A stretch of 64,000 bases of DNA from Blautia sp. (GCA_026169535.1 JAPFCU010000071.1:80782-144781), one strand, 5' to 3'; counted from the first letter of the stretch, positions 29,664 through 39,251 are shown. Numbers and translations are program-made. The notes: generated from the sequence alone by a model not told the origin.

Positions 29664-29984
29664 TTATTTTTTCTTTTTGGGTTTTGGAGCTGGCAGTTCC
29701 TCGTACATAACGTGAAACAAGCCTGTCAAAAATTCCTTACTGTCAACTTCATCGACCAGCAGCATTTCCTTTGCCCCCTCATAGGGCAATTCATACTGAG
29801 CTGTTTTCATATAACTGATTGCTGCTTTCACTGGCTTAACAAGCAATCTGTTATCATATATACCTCCTACAATCCTGCCACGATAATAAATAATAAATTC
29901 TCCCATCATAGACCGATAAGAAATTTCATCCAAAGCAGATAACTGCTCCAAAATATACTTTAAATATTCTTTACTTGATGCCAT
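29664..29984 (-). CDS. TfoX N-terminal domain protein
   Basis: 106 aa; YRSMMGEFIIYYRGRIVGGIYDNRLLVKP. Confidence 0.85.
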   Translation of the reverse strand: MASSKEYLKYILEQLSALDEISYRSMMGEFIIYYRGRIVGGIYDNRLLVKPVKAAISYMKTAQYELPYEGAKEMLLVDEVDSKEFLTGLFHVMYEELPAPKPKKKK

Positions 29985-30015
29985 AATTCCACCTCTGAGT
30001 TAAAATAGCTAATGA

Positions 30016-30354
30016 TTATCTTATTTCAATATTATTTATTTTCAATATCCCAATCCGGATCAAAATCCCCTCCACCTGACGGAAATAGATGATAAAAGCA
30101 ACCAGTATGATTGCATACAAAAGTATAGAATCTTGAAGAATTTTTCGAGCAAAAAATACGATGACAAACAGCGGAGACATTAAGAGTAATAAAGTAATTA
30201 TACACACTACTGTATTCTTAACTGTATCTTTATTCCATTCGCGAAATTCAGCCCCACAAGCGCAGCTGTTGGGAACCATTCCAAATTTTACATGAATCTC
30301 CAGCCCACACTTCATGCAGTACATTTTCTTCATTTTAGCACCTCTCTGCTCCAC
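30016..30354 (-). CDS. zinc-ribbon + two-TM hypothetical protein
   Basis: CMKCGLEIHVKFGMVPNSCACGAEF followed by two hydrophobic segments; start probably MKKMYC. Confidence 0.65.
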   Translation of the reverse strand: MEQRGAKMKKMYCMKCGLEIHVKFGMVPNSCACGAEFREWNKDTVKNTVVCIITLLLLMSPLFVIVFFARKILQDSILLYAIILVAFIIYFRQVEGILIRIGILKINNIEIR

Positions 30355-30412
30355 CTGTAAAAGATTTTATCCTCTTTATTACGTTACCTGTACTGTTTTT
30401 TATCAGGATCAT

Positions 30413-30550
30413 TTACATTTTTAAGTATAATACTGCCGTTCTTGCATAATTTATCTTTTCCCCTAAAATTCCGGATGCCAGGAAATATAATCCGATTCCG
30501 AAACATACAAATGAAAACCTCACTGAAAACAATCGAAAGGAAAGCGGCAT
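30413..30550 (-). CDS. possible 45-aa membrane peptide MPLSFRLFSVRFSFVCFGIGLYFLASGILGEKINYARTAVLYLKM, or the 3' continuation of 30602..30907 after an in-frame TAA
   Basis: in frame with 30602..30907 across one TAA; own SD-like GAGGGGG 8 nt before ATG; one hydrophobic segment. Confidence 0.45.
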   Translation of the reverse strand: MPLSFRLFSVRFSFVCFGIGLYFLASGILGEKINYARTAVLYLKM

Positions 30551-30601
30551 AACAAAATCCCCCTCAGGAATTTCTTCTTTTCTATTAATAATAGTACTAT
30601 C

Positions 30602-30907
30602 TTAGTCTCCTTTTTTCCATTTTTTATAATTATATACGGCCTGAATAAGCAGCATTATTGAAAATATCACTGCAATTAAGCATGTTCCAATATTTGACAG
30701 GAAAGAAATATGAAAGCCAATAATAGTTATTATCGACAGTGGAATCATCCATAATGTTCTGATAAATTTTCTTCTATAGCTTAGTTTCCAATAGCACAAT
30801 TCTATTCCTGTATCAATTTTTTCACATTGTTTCCATTTTGGGAACATCACTAAAGAAATGATTACAAGTGCAATTACAGGTAGAAACATAAATACCAATT
30901 CCATCAT
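30602..30907 (-). CDS. small membrane protein (101 aa)
   Basis: three hydrophobic segments; same-strand gene run. Confidence 0.6.
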   Translation of the reverse strand: MMELVFMFLPVIALVIISLVMFPKWKQCEKIDTGIELCYWKLSYRRKFIRTLWMIPLSIITIIGFHISFLSNIGTCLIAVIFSIMLLIQAVYNYKKWKKGD

Positions 30908-31064
30908 ATCCCTCCTTTTGTATATTTATGTCATTATATGATATCCCTGTAAGATTCAAGTATATTTCGATGTTAAATACTCGTAGAAATTCAGCTATTA
31001 ATATATGACATTTCTTTTATTGCCTTTATTAAGCTTCTTTTATTTTGTACTTCAGGAATCACAT

Positions 31065-33176
31065 TCACTGTGTCTTCGGCAGATGAATCTTCAGCATTTC
31101 CATTCCCAGAGGACTTTCACTATGACATACATCTAACGCCTCTCCCTTTATCGCCATTTCATAAATGCTATCTGATACATGGATTTTTTCCTCACTTCCG
31201 TCATCTAAAAGTACCGTCAATGTGTTGTCGTCGCCTTTGGTATTGGGATCTTCCTTATGACTGTCAACAATGACCGTTTTATAATGACGGGCCGGTCCGC
31301 ATAAAGCAGCATTTGCACAATAAGAAATACTCATGCCCAAGGACATACTCACAAGTATCACAAAAAAACCAGTTTCAAAACGTCTTCCCTTCGGTGTACG
31401 GTAAAGGCATAAAGAAATCACAGGGACAGCAATGAGCAGCCCCTGGATAATCCATATTTCACCGCTGCCTTTGGGCTGCATTGCACTTCGACTCCATATA
31501 TAATGAACCTGCCAGAGCATTGCAAGAGCCGGAAAAAGCATGACCGGCAAAGAAAGGCGGATATGCATGGAATTCCATTCTGCTGTGGCATTTTTCGGAC
31601 GATCTCCCAAAATAATTACCGGGGCAGATACAATACAAAAAATAAGAAACGGAATCGGTGATATGGCAGCAATCGCCATAGTTGTGCGAAACTTTACCCC
31701 TGCAAAGAGATATAACGGAATGGGTGAAATAACTCCAACAAGATACAAAATCATAACTACCCACAATCCCGTACTGATTGTTTTCAGATGGTCATGCCAG
31801 TGGGTACGATATTCCTCTCTCCACTGCAGTATGCTTTCCTCTTTTACCTGTTCTGCTGTCTGGCGTTCCATGGCAGGTGTCAGCAATGCTGCCAGATCCG
31901 TGCTTTCGATCCACTCTGCAAGCCGGGATGCCCCCTGCATATTTGTTTCTACGGAAACCAGCTTTTTTCTATTTGCATCTAATAACTGAATAGAACGGTT
32001 GACTGTAAGACGAACAGATGCCACCTGTTCCGCTTCCAGCTTCTTTTGTCTTCCCAGGCTGCTGATATACAAAACAGAATGATCCTGAAACACGAACATG
32101 GAGCGGTTTCGTCCTGCAAGGAGCATCCATACTCCAAAAAAAGTAACAAAAACGCCAATTGCTCCAAGAAAGATTGTACTGCCGTCAACAGGGACTGCTG
32201 ATGCAACTGCAACTGCCATAAAGAGAAAAACACTTCCCAGCAGCCACAGGAATATCCCAACTCCTGTGACTTTCTTCTGTTCCCGCAGCACAACAACGGG
32301 TTTATGTAACATGTCCTCAGGTTCTCTGTGACGATGCAGCAAAAGAATCAGCCCGGAACTAAACCATATCAGAAGCAGAATCAGTTCTATGGCTGTGTTT
32401 TGCGGAGCCAAAGGATCACCGGCAAAAAACAATATAACAAACAGAAACAGAGAGACAACCGCAGAAGTATATCCCGTCAGTGTGCAAGGCCACTTCTTTC
32501 CTGCCGCCGGAGGATTATTGTCTGGTTCCAGTTGTCTTTTAGGAGCATCTGGCTCCAATCGGACCGGCTCCATTTCCGGCACTTTTTCCAGCACCCTGCC
32601 GCAGTGTGGGCACTGAGACACATACTCCATCTGTGGAAAACGGCTTTTTTTATCAAGGGGCAGATTCTGACCGCATCCAGGGCATACCCAATACTGATAA
32701 AAAGCCTTCTGACGCATCAGGCGAAGATACAGATACCCTCCAGCCGGACATAGAAAAACCAGAATCAGATAAAGCAGATCCTTCGTTAATAGAAATATTA
32801 TAAAGCATCCCATGGACAAAACAGCCGAAGACAGCAATACCCGTGTTCCCATATGTACCGCCTGGCTATTTGCAGTGATATACGTCTCATTTCCACTGGT
32901 CATCCCTATATGTTGTATTTGTAGCAGAAACGCTTCTATCAATTCATAGAGGTCGTCGATATCATCTATTTCTTCACTTGACAGATGGTCGTACAGCTTT
33001 TCATTTACAAAGATCCTGCACCCTGTTCTGTTCACTTCTACCTTGGCATAAAGCAGCGTCAGTGTGAAATTTTCACCATAAAATTTCATCCGATACTTCG
33101 GGTATTGCGCTTTCAATCTGTCATAAAGTTTTTTTAGTTCATCCATATCATACATAAGCCTGCCCTCCCTGCTCAA
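31065..33176 (-). CDS. 703-aa multi-domain membrane protein with zinc ribbon, PH-like segment and DUF3592-like C-terminus
   Basis: CPGCGQNLPL...CPHCGRVL; FVFQDHSVLYISSLGRQKKLEAEQVASVRLTV; LTVLLDDGSEEKIHVSDSIYEMAIKGEALDV. Confidence 0.75.
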   Translation of the reverse strand: MSREGRLMYDMDELKKLYDRLKAQYPKYRMKFYGENFTLTLLYAKVEVNRTGCRIFVNEKLYDHLSSEEIDDIDDLYELIEAFLLQIQHIGMTSGNETYITANSQAVHMGTRVLLSSAVLSMGCFIIFLLTKDLLYLILVFLCPAGGYLYLRLMRQKAFYQYWVCPGCGQNLPLDKKSRFPQMEYVSQCPHCGRVLEKVPEMEPVRLEPDAPKRQLEPDNNPPAAGKKWPCTLTGYTSAVVSLFLFVILFFAGDPLAPQNTAIELILLLIWFSSGLILLLHRHREPEDMLHKPVVVLREQKKVTGVGIFLWLLGSVFLFMAVAVASAVPVDGSTIFLGAIGVFVTFFGVWMLLAGRNRSMFVFQDHSVLYISSLGRQKKLEAEQVASVRLTVNRSIQLLDANRKKLVSVETNMQGASRLAEWIESTDLAALLTPAMERQTAEQVKEESILQWREEYRTHWHDHLKTISTGLWVVMILYLVGVISPIPLYLFAGVKFRTTMAIAAISPIPFLIFCIVSAPVIILGDRPKNATAEWNSMHIRLSLPVMLFPALAMLWQVHYIWSRSAMQPKGSGEIWIIQGLLIAVPVISLCLYRTPKGRRFETGFFVILVSMSLGMSISYCANAALCGPARHYKTVIVDSHKEDPNTKGDDNTLTVLLDDGSEEKIHVSDSIYEMAIKGEALDVCHSESPLGMEMLKIHLPKTQ

Positions 33177-33617
33177 TTATTCCAAAGCAACATTATCATT
33201 ATTTATTGAAATCAGGATTCCATATTTCGAATGAGGTAAATATTTTACAGTCAGAACGTCTCCCTTGTCTATTCCTTTGGAATAAGAGAATTCTACGTAT
33301 TCGTCATGACCATCATCTATACTGATGATCACAACACTTCTGTCATTTCCTTTTCCATGAGCATTGTCCCTTGCATAACCGGTAATAGTTTCAAATTGAC
33401 TATTTCTGTAACAGGGAATATCCAGAATGATCGGCAGAAACATTTTATACAGGAAGATGCACACAAGAATTGCTGCCATTATCTTTAAGACGGTATCTTC
33501 TTTCTCTGTCATTTTATTGTGGAATTTTTTTCTCTTGATAAGAAAGAAAAACAGGGTGATCACCATTGCAAAAATGATTATGCTTCTGCTGAGCATTTTA
33601 AATAGTATCGCATCCAT
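33177..33617 (-). CDS. DUF3592-like membrane protein
   Basis: 146 aa; two TM segments then GNDRSVVIISIDDGHDEYVEFSYSKGIDKGDVLTVKYLP. Confidence 0.6.
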   Translation of the reverse strand: MDAILFKMLSRSIIIFAMVITLFFFLIKRKKFHNKMTEKEDTVLKIMAAILVCIFLYKMFLPIILDIPCYRNSQFETITGYARDNAHGKGNDRSVVIISIDDGHDEYVEFSYSKGIDKGDVLTVKYLPHSKYGILISINNDNVALE

Positions 33618-33657
33618 TCACATTCCTCATTTCTTATTTTTCATTGCTCTGAAATTC

Positions 33658-33800
33658 TTATCTCTTATCAAATTTTTCAACTTCCAATTTTTTGACAGCA
33701 AAATATTTCACCAAAAGAAACACTCCCAAAATACAAACCAAGCAGAGCAAAACTGGTTATGCACCATCCTGCTGCCACTTTCTTTGCTGACTTTTTTCAT
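33658..33800 (-). pseudogene. frame-disrupted small membrane protein, reconstructed MKKVSKESGSRMVHNQF[+1 nt]LLCLVCILGVFLLVKYFAVKKLEVEKFDKR
   Basis: ATG with AAGGTGG 8 nt upstream; frame broken at a 4-T run (plus-strand A's at 33749-33752); adding one T restores a one-TM micro-protein. Confidence 0.5.
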
Positions 33801-33887
33801 TAAATATACCACCTTCACAATTCTTCTTCGGATACTTTTATCTTTGCATGGAACATATTTTCCAAAGACTCTTTCCATTTGTCCTTT

Positions 33888-34391
33888 TCACAGTCTGTCA
33901 AAGAACAAATATAGTGCCAGCATAACGATGACACAGCCGCAGAATACGCCCATAGCCTTCCTCAATTCGTTATCACGAAATTCTTCCCTTGGTAAAATTC
34001 CGTCTTTTTCGTAATCATAGTAAACGTGATCTGTGGTATAAGCCGGAATATGGTCTCCCACTTCATACTCATTATATATTTTCCCTGAGACCTGCATTCT
34101 CTTATCTGTATCATAGTAGAAGAAATAATTTGTAGATACACCATGTCTTCCACTGGGAGAGCTATAGGTGTCTTTTTTCCTGATTACAACATTCTCTATA
34201 AAATAATCTTTTCCAAGAACCATTTGCTCCATCTGTTTTTTAAATTTCACAGAGGTGATTGCCACCCTTGTCCAAAGGAACACAAACAGGATACTAAGTA
34301 TCACCAGCAAAACTGCTAAAAGTTTCTTTATTCTTTTTCTTCTTATTATTTTCGCTTCCAGATCTTTCGTCTTAATCAGTTTGTTGCTCAA
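33888..34391 (-). CDS. two-TM membrane protein, DUF3592-like topology
   Basis: 167 aa; TM, extracytoplasmic YFFYYDTDKRMQVSGKIYNEYEVGDHIPAYTTDHVYYDY, second TM. Confidence 0.55.
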   Translation of the reverse strand: MSNKLIKTKDLEAKIIRRKRIKKLLAVLLVILSILFVFLWTRVAITSVKFKKQMEQMVLGKDYFIENVVIRKKDTYSSPSGRHGVSTNYFFYYDTDKRMQVSGKIYNEYEVGDHIPAYTTDHVYYDYEKDGILPREEFRDNELRKAMGVFCGCVIVMLALYLFFDRL

Positions 34392-34494
34392 TTTTAATTC
34401 CCGCGCCTCTCCTAAAACTCAAATTGTATTAGCCCTTAAAATATTTGGGGACTATTTATATTTTTTTCTCCTGCAAGCTTTAACACTTAATTGT

Positions 34495-35184
34495 CTAATT
34501 GAACTCCACAAGATCCAGCCCGGTTTCCACCTGGAATCCATCTGCCCACTTTTTATCACGATAAAAAACAATCCCCTCCTGATATCCGTCACTGGTAAAA
34601 AACAACTGTTTTTCATCTCCATATTCTTTAATAATCTTGTTCAGTTCGTTTGCAACACTTACATCAAACCAGTCGTCGTACACTTCTGCCTCAAAAGTAA
34701 ACTGCCTGTTTTTCCATTCAAAAGTAACTGTTCGTTTTCCTGTTCCTTTTTCCCAGTTCACCTGACTGGTATCTTCCTGTATATTCTTAAAATCAAGTTC
34801 TTCTTTATCCAAAGACGAAACACCTGTCAGAAAATCCGTATACATCTTTTCTGCATTAAAGAATTCCACGTCAAAAGTATATACACCGTTTGCATAAGGA
34901 GTCCATGTCATATTGTCATAATCAAAATCTCCCTGTCCCAGTACAGTCAGCAGCATCGCAGCCTTATTTAATTCCACTTCCGGCGGCATCGCTTTATAAT
35001 CCTGTTCCAGATCATCTATCATTTGATCGGTCGTTCCCTGTATCTCATATTTTCCAAAAATTTCAGCAAGTTCTTTATATGTTTTTTGCATAGTTTCTCC
35101 CCCTGGTAAATTATTTTTAAGTCCACATCCACTTAATAACAGCGACCCGGATAAAATAAATATTAAAAGTTTTTTCATGATCAC
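34495..35184 (-). CDS. lipoprotein, unknown function
   Basis: 229 aa; signal peptide and lipobox LLLSGCGLKNN. Confidence 0.75.
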   Translation of the reverse strand: MIMKKLLIFILSGSLLLSGCGLKNNLPGGETMQKTYKELAEIFGKYEIQGTTDQMIDDLEQDYKAMPPEVELNKAAMLLTVLGQGDFDYDNMTWTPYANGVYTFDVEFFNAEKMYTDFLTGVSSLDKEELDFKNIQEDTSQVNWEKGTGKRTVTFEWKNRQFTFEAEVYDDWFDVSVANELNKIIKEYGDEKQLFFTSDGYQEGIVFYRDKKWADGFQVETGLDLVEFN

Positions 35185-35198
35185 AGTTACCTTCCTTT

Positions 35199-35726
35199 TT
35201 AGAATATGTCAGCAATTTCCTCTGATTTTAAGTTATCCAGCCAGCTTTCCATATTTTCAAAATTATCAAACTGTCGGGTAAGAGTGAAAATTTTTTTATT
35301 CTTATAATACAGTTTTATTTTACAGCTGTTTATTTTTTTATATGTAATTTTATTTCCTGAAAAAATGCAGCTTTTTCTTCCTTTCATTACTTTTATTTTT
35401 TTATCATCCAGAACAACAATTTTATTATTTTGATAATATTTCCACATAAAAAAGTCTGCAATACTTACCAAAATTACTACCGCTGTATAGCACATATTTT
35501 CCCAGTCTCCGGATAGAAAATACGAGATAAAAGCGATTGCCGCCATAATCCCTAATGGAATACAGATAATGGTCATAACTTTCAATACTTTCATCATATT
35601 GCTGCGCATTTTCACTGTATAAACAGCGGTATCATCTTCCTTGCTTTTTTCTGTAAGGTATTTAAAAATAACTGGAACAAGAAAAATAGCCCCTAAAATA
35701 TATGCACTACTGTAAATTAATTTCAT
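35199..35726 (-). CDS. membrane protein with PH-like C-terminal domain
   Basis: 175 aa; hydrophobic helices then KIVVLDDKKIKVMKGRKSCIFSGNKITYKKINSCKIKLYYKNKKIFTL. Confidence 0.55.
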   Translation of the reverse strand: MKLIYSSAYILGAIFLVPVIFKYLTEKSKEDDTAVYTVKMRSNMMKVLKVMTIICIPLGIMAAIAFISYFLSGDWENMCYTAVVILVSIADFFMWKYYQNNKIVVLDDKKIKVMKGRKSCIFSGNKITYKKINSCKIKLYYKNKKIFTLTRQFDNFENMESWLDNLKSEEIADIF

Positions 35727-35765
35727 CAGTTCCTCCCCTAAACCATACAGTACAATTGGAACTTA

Positions 35766-36113
35766 TCATAAAAAAAATTCAAACCATATTCCAACTGTGA
35801 TAAGTGACAAACCAGAAATTCTCCCTGCAATTTTCGATTTTTGATATCCTAAAATTTCAATAGTTTCAGGGGTTGTAAATGGGAATACAGTAATATCTAT
35901 ACCCATTAGCATAATTCCAGCCCCGATAATAGAACTGGTATTCAATAAAATGCCATAAAACATCACCAAAAATCCAGCGATGATACCCATAATAAAATAT
36001 TTTAGTTTATGGTTGTCTTTCTTAGTGCTTGTCCTATAATTATTTTCACATTCACTGCTACAAAATTCATAGCTGCTGTTTGAATTTTTACCACAGTATC
36101 GGCATTTCTTCAT
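35766..36113 (-). CDS. zinc-ribbon + TM hypothetical protein
   Basis: CRYCGKNSNSSYEFCSSEC followed by hydrophobic segments. Confidence 0.65.
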   Translation of the reverse strand: MKKCRYCGKNSNSSYEFCSSECENNYRTSTKKDNHKLKYFIMGIIAGFLVMFYGILLNTSSIIGAGIMLMGIDITVFPFTTPETIEILGYQKSKIAGRISGLSLITVGIWFEFFL

Positions 36114-36135
36114 TTTAAGTCACCTCAGTAATTGT

Positions 36136-37344
36136 TTATCCATTAAAGCAATCCTGTCTGCTTCGTTTTTTCTTTCTTGCATCCAGCGGAGAAAAGGTCT
36201 GGATATAATCCCTTCGGATCTCTGTAACATCCTGAGTAAGAAATGCGGCAATACGCTCCTGATCGGAAATCAGCTCCGGAAAGCAGGATGCAAATTTCTC
36301 TGCCAGCTGTTTCTCTTTTCCATACAGGTTAAGAGATCTCTCGTATCCAATCAGTTCTCTCAGGACAGAAGTAAACTCTTCATACCTGTTTTCTCTGATC
36401 TCCAGATCAACGCTGGCTTTTGCAGTTGTTCCATTTAGATAAAGAACCTTCAATAAAGTATCGTTTCTGGAACGATCCATGGTTACCCACAAAGCCAGCT
36501 TTTTTGAAATCAGCTTTCCGCCCATCAGCATCCAGTTCTGGCTTCGATAAATTTCAAGATACTGTTTCATGGCGGGATCTTCAAATGGTATTCGTTCAAA
36601 GTGCTCTCCCTCCAGAAGCAGCTCCAGCTGATTTTTGCTGAGGCTCTGATTCAGCACCGGTATACTGTGGCATGGCGTGCAAATATAGCGTTTCATTTTC
36701 TGAAATAGTGTAGCAACTAAAACTGCTATACAAAATAAACACAGAAAAAACTGTCTGTCCATTTCTACTTTACCGGTTGCTGCTTCCCAGATACCACACA
36801 GAACGATCACAACACCAAATCCCCATAACCCGAAAATCAGAAGTTTTTTCAACGGATAAAAATGAATCCATTCGATGATCTGCACCTGCTGTTTGCCGCT
36901 CATAGTTTTCTCGCGTAAGAGCAGACGGGCAATCCATTGATTCAGAATCTGAGGAATCCATGCAATTCCAAACAGTAACGCCATAATACCCGCATAAAAA
37001 GCAATTCCGATCCATCCGATATCAAGATAAGATTCCAGAAGCAGAGGGAAGCTTATCAGCAGTAACATAATAAAAAAAGATGGCGACGACGTCTTTTTTC
37101 GCCCCTTTTGGACATTCACATCATTTATCGCGGAATTGACACACAAGACAGAAATTATAACCGCTGACATCCCTCCTGACACCCAGTTTTTAAGATCTCC
37201 AAAACGCATGACATGTTCCTTCTGGTGCATGCCGGGAAAGTTCCCGGTAATGCCCGCATAAAGGCAAAAACCTAAATAAGCCAGCGCAAGCAGCGCTCCT
37301 GCCAGCTTCAAAATTGTTTTTCCAGAAAATTTTCGTTTCTCCAT
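36136..37344 (-). CDS. multi-TM hypothetical protein (402 aa)
   Basis: intact ORF, six or so hydrophobic segments then a soluble C-terminal half. Confidence 0.65.
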   Translation of the reverse strand: MEKRKFSGKTILKLAGALLALAYLGFCLYAGITGNFPGMHQKEHVMRFGDLKNWVSGGMSAVIISVLCVNSAINDVNVQKGRKKTSSPSFFIMLLLISFPLLLESYLDIGWIGIAFYAGIMALLFGIAWIPQILNQWIARLLLREKTMSGKQQVQIIEWIHFYPLKKLLIFGLWGFGVVIVLCGIWEAATGKVEMDRQFFLCLFCIAVLVATLFQKMKRYICTPCHSIPVLNQSLSKNQLELLLEGEHFERIPFEDPAMKQYLEIYRSQNWMLMGGKLISKKLALWVTMDRSRNDTLLKVLYLNGTTAKASVDLEIRENRYEEFTSVLRELIGYERSLNLYGKEKQLAEKFASCFPELISDQERIAAFLTQDVTEIRRDYIQTFSPLDARKKKRSRQDCFNG

Positions 37345-37390
37345 GATGTTTGTTTCTCCTGTAAAATGGTATATAGAAAAGTAAGCTTGT

Positions 37391-38218
37391 TTATTCTCCT
37401 CTGCGCTGACGGATTATAAAATAAAGCAGCAGACAAAAGGTTGCCACAGAAGCTCCCATACAGGGAAAATAAATATCTCCGGACATTTGGTTCACAGCCG
37501 GATGACTCAAAACGCACATGGTAACACAAGCCGCAAAGGCCAGTCCGCTTAGCAGAATACACAGTGGATTTCTGTTTTCAGTCAGCTCCAGGGTGTTCTC
37601 CCAGGTTTTCCTTCTCTCGAATTCCTGCAGCAGCATTTCTTCATCCTGGATTCCCTTAACCAGAAAATATGTATGTCGGATCATACGCTTACCGGGATGG
37701 CGTAACTGGCATCGAACAGCGTAATGGCTGCTGTTTTCTTTGATGTTCAATACTCTCAGGATTTCCTCTGCGCCATTTGGAAGAAAGGGCTGCCGACCCT
37801 GAGTGCGTAAAAATGTCTGGGTTTCCATTGCGCCAAGGGCAAATCCCCAGAATCCGCGTCCATGATAAGACAGACCGCGTGCATCCATGACCCATAAACG
37901 GTCGTTTTCTGTAAGGAAAAAGATCATGGCGTCCTGCATCCCGCGCCGTCCCAGCCTTGTAGCCAGTACAATCCCAAATGCAGTGGCAAGAAGAACTAAA
38001 ATCATAGAAAAGCTTTGCTGGGGCAGCCCCAGAGAAAGGGACAAAAAGCTCCCTGCAAAAAGCAAAGCTGTCATCAGAAATACAATTCCCAATATTCCTC
38101 CCACCGTCCGATAGCCATAGTGGCTTTTTTTCTCTGTCTCAGGGGACATCCACACTTTTTTCAGCTCCATTTTTATCGCCTCCTGTACCATCTTTATATC
38201 AGTTTTTATCTCGTTCAT
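37391..38218 (-). CDS. multi-TM hypothetical protein (275 aa)
   Basis: hydrophobic segments flanking a FLTENDRLWVMDARGLSYHGRGF...-type cytoplasmic domain. Confidence 0.65.
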   Translation of the reverse strand: MNEIKTDIKMVQEAIKMELKKVWMSPETEKKSHYGYRTVGGILGIVFLMTALLFAGSFLSLSLGLPQQSFSMILVLLATAFGIVLATRLGRRGMQDAMIFFLTENDRLWVMDARGLSYHGRGFWGFALGAMETQTFLRTQGRQPFLPNGAEEILRVLNIKENSSHYAVRCQLRHPGKRMIRHTYFLVKGIQDEEMLLQEFERRKTWENTLELTENRNPLCILLSGLAFAACVTMCVLSHPAVNQMSGDIYFPCMGASVATFCLLLYFIIRQRRGE

Positions 38219-38585
38219 TCAAAAATGACTTTACTCTTTCAACTGGAAATTTGTCCTCTATATCAACCACTTCAAACAAATTCAAAGGCAATTCCTTTTC
38301 TCCAATCAAGGTAAGATACTCACTCACAGCTCTGCGGTCGATCATTATTTTGCCATGTCCGGCCCAGTGACGGTTACTCTCTTTCTTTTTTAAACCAGAA
38401 ATCCAGTATTCATCTCCATTTTCGATATCAATATAGTTTGAATAGCTTCCATTACTCTTCTGAAAAGCATGGTCATTAAAGTAAATGGTTTTCTTGGTTT
38501 TTGAGGTTTTTACATATCCGACCCATGCCGGACCATCATCGGAATATCCTGTTTTTAATTCAATATACATTAGATTATTAATCAT
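38199..38585 (-). CDS. hypothetical soluble protein MINNLMYIELKTGYSDDGPAWVGYVK...
   Basis: intact ORF; internal Met start fits better than the 38609 start; tail overlaps 37391..38218. Confidence 0.7.
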   Translation of the reverse strand: MINNLMYIELKTGYSDDGPAWVGYVKTSKTKKTIYFNDHAFQKSNGSYSNYIDIENGDEYWISGLKKKESNRHWAGHGKIMIDRRAVSEYLTLIGEKELPLNLFEVVDIEDKFPVERVKSFLNERDKN

Positions 38586-39009
38586 TTTTTTCCTCCGGCT
38601 TTCTTTCAAATGACAGGTATCTTGTTCCCTGGAATGTCAGTCTGCCTGTCATAATAAAATCCATAAGCTTTTCTATATCATCAAATTCATCATAGTCTCC
38701 ATGGATGCCCTCTCGATGATATACAATTCCATTTTTCTCGTTTCTCTCCAGACAGTCCAGCAGTTTTTCCTCTCCATATTTTTTCGCAAATAAAGTAAAT
38801 ACATATGGTTTTATTTTACTCAGTACCCCCTTTTGACAATTTTCTTCACATTTATAACAATGTGTCAATTCTTTCTCTATTGAGCATTTTCTGTTTTCAC
38901 AAAAATCATGATCCGGACATTCCTTTGAGCCACACCCATTACATGTAACATTTTCTGAACATAAACAGCATGCAAGACCACATCTGGCAATTCCTAATTC
39001 ACGTTTCAT
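38578..39009 (-). CDS. DUF3795 Cys-rich protein
   Basis: 143 aa; RCGLACCLCSENVTCNGCGSKECPDHDFCENRKCSIEK. Confidence 0.85.
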   Translation of the reverse strand: MKRELGIARCGLACCLCSENVTCNGCGSKECPDHDFCENRKCSIEKELTHCYKCEENCQKGVLSKIKPYVFTLFAKKYGEEKLLDCLERNEKNGIVYHREGIHGDYDEFDDIEKLMDFIMTGRLTFQGTRYLSFERKPEEKND

Positions 39010-39181
39010 ATAGTACCTCCGGTAAATTTCTGTTTTTTAAGGATTTTTTATTTGTAAATAATTCATAGCAGTATTATATATTATGAGATGTTTTTTGTAT
39101 ATATTTTTCTGTATAAAATGATATATCTTGTCGCTGCTCACTACTTTCACAGTATAGTTACTAACATTCTTAAATTTTATA

Positions 39182-39251
39182 ATACCAAACGAATGTATCT
39201 TGACAGAAAGAATGCATTTAGATATAATCAATACATACCAAGAGAATGTTA
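39182..39251 (+). promoter_or_regulatory. tetR promoter (TTGACA-17-TATAAT, 39200-39228) flanked by two ATACC-N7-TGTwx operator-like copies
   Basis: ATACCAAACGAATGTAT (39182-39198) and ATACCAAGAGAATGTTA (39235-39251). Confidence 0.65.

Noticed and set aside
33427-34014. 195-aa plus-strand ORF
   Set aside because: Antisense to 33177..33617 and 33888..34391 and to the broken micro-gene; no SD or motif.
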